DNA of 14,061 bases from Phenylobacterium sp. (lineage in GTDB: Bacteria > Pseudomonadota > Alphaproteobacteria > Caulobacterales > Caulobacteraceae). Made by a program: the position numbers and the translations under genes. Positions within the stretch are counted from its first letter, which is position 1. Each line of letters starts with the position of its first letter. Below, piece after piece: positions 13,518 to 14,061 of the stretch. The stretch lies in NCBI GenBank assembly GCA_025350885.1, contig JANXXA010000141.1:1-14061 (forward strand). Direction: 5' to 3'. Under the pieces are notes generated by a model. It did not search any database. It saw only the letters and a list, made by a program, of their open reading frames with translations, and was not told the origin of the DNA.

Positions 13518-14061
<544 letters not shown>

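Overview
The window is a dense, GC-rich, largely housekeeping stretch of an alphaproteobacterial chromosome, most likely from the Caulobacterales (Caulobacter/Phenylobacterium type). I base this on the gene families (a metX-metW pair, DUF952 next to pyrD, a DUF4908-like secreted protein behind phaAB, gloB divergent from a degenerate methyltransferase), on frequent GTG/TTG starts, and on very short intergenic gaps. The genus is inference. No CRISPR array, insertion sequence, phage gene, toxin-antitoxin pair or obvious defence system is present.

Layout, left to right. A minus-strand tRNA-Arg(ACG) (8-84) lies divergent to a secreted gamma-glutamyltransferase (237-1964, +), followed by a small MmcQ/YjbR protein (1984-2316, +) whose best start is a CTG codon. 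These converge on a minus-strand unit read from about 5750 down to 2325: SixA-like histidine phosphatase, DUF952 protein, pyrD and an orphan HAMP histidine kinase. The first three are joined by 4-base stop/start overlaps. Divergent from it is metX-metW (5865-7734, +), the acyl-homoserine branch of methionine synthesis. Its Shine-Dalgarno can be buried in RNA hairpins, and its gene junction carries an 11-bp tandem duplication.

A minus-strand SRPBCC-fold protein (7736-8281) abuts metW tail to tail. A 259-bp divergent region with a promoter-like sequence and a structured leader leads to an MFS-type membrane protein (8541-9677, +). The MFS stop codon overlaps that of a P-II signalling protein (9674-10018, -), which is itself coupled by ATGA to an upstream methyltransferase-like gene (10015-10854, -). 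Divergent from the methyltransferase is gloB, glyoxalase II (10922-11683, +).

A 136-bp inverted-end repeat element fills the gap between gloB and a DUF4908-like exported protein (11897-12670, -). That gene lies downstream of phaB (12744-13469, -) and a truncated phaA thiolase (13518 to the window edge), the first two steps of polyhydroxybutyrate synthesis.

Nothing here is clearly an undescribed system. The observations most worth a second look are the metX leader structure, the coupling of a P-II protein to a methyltransferase rather than to amtB or glnA, the histidine phosphatase and orphan histidine kinase sharing one apparent transcription unit, the CTG start, and the repeat element after gloB.
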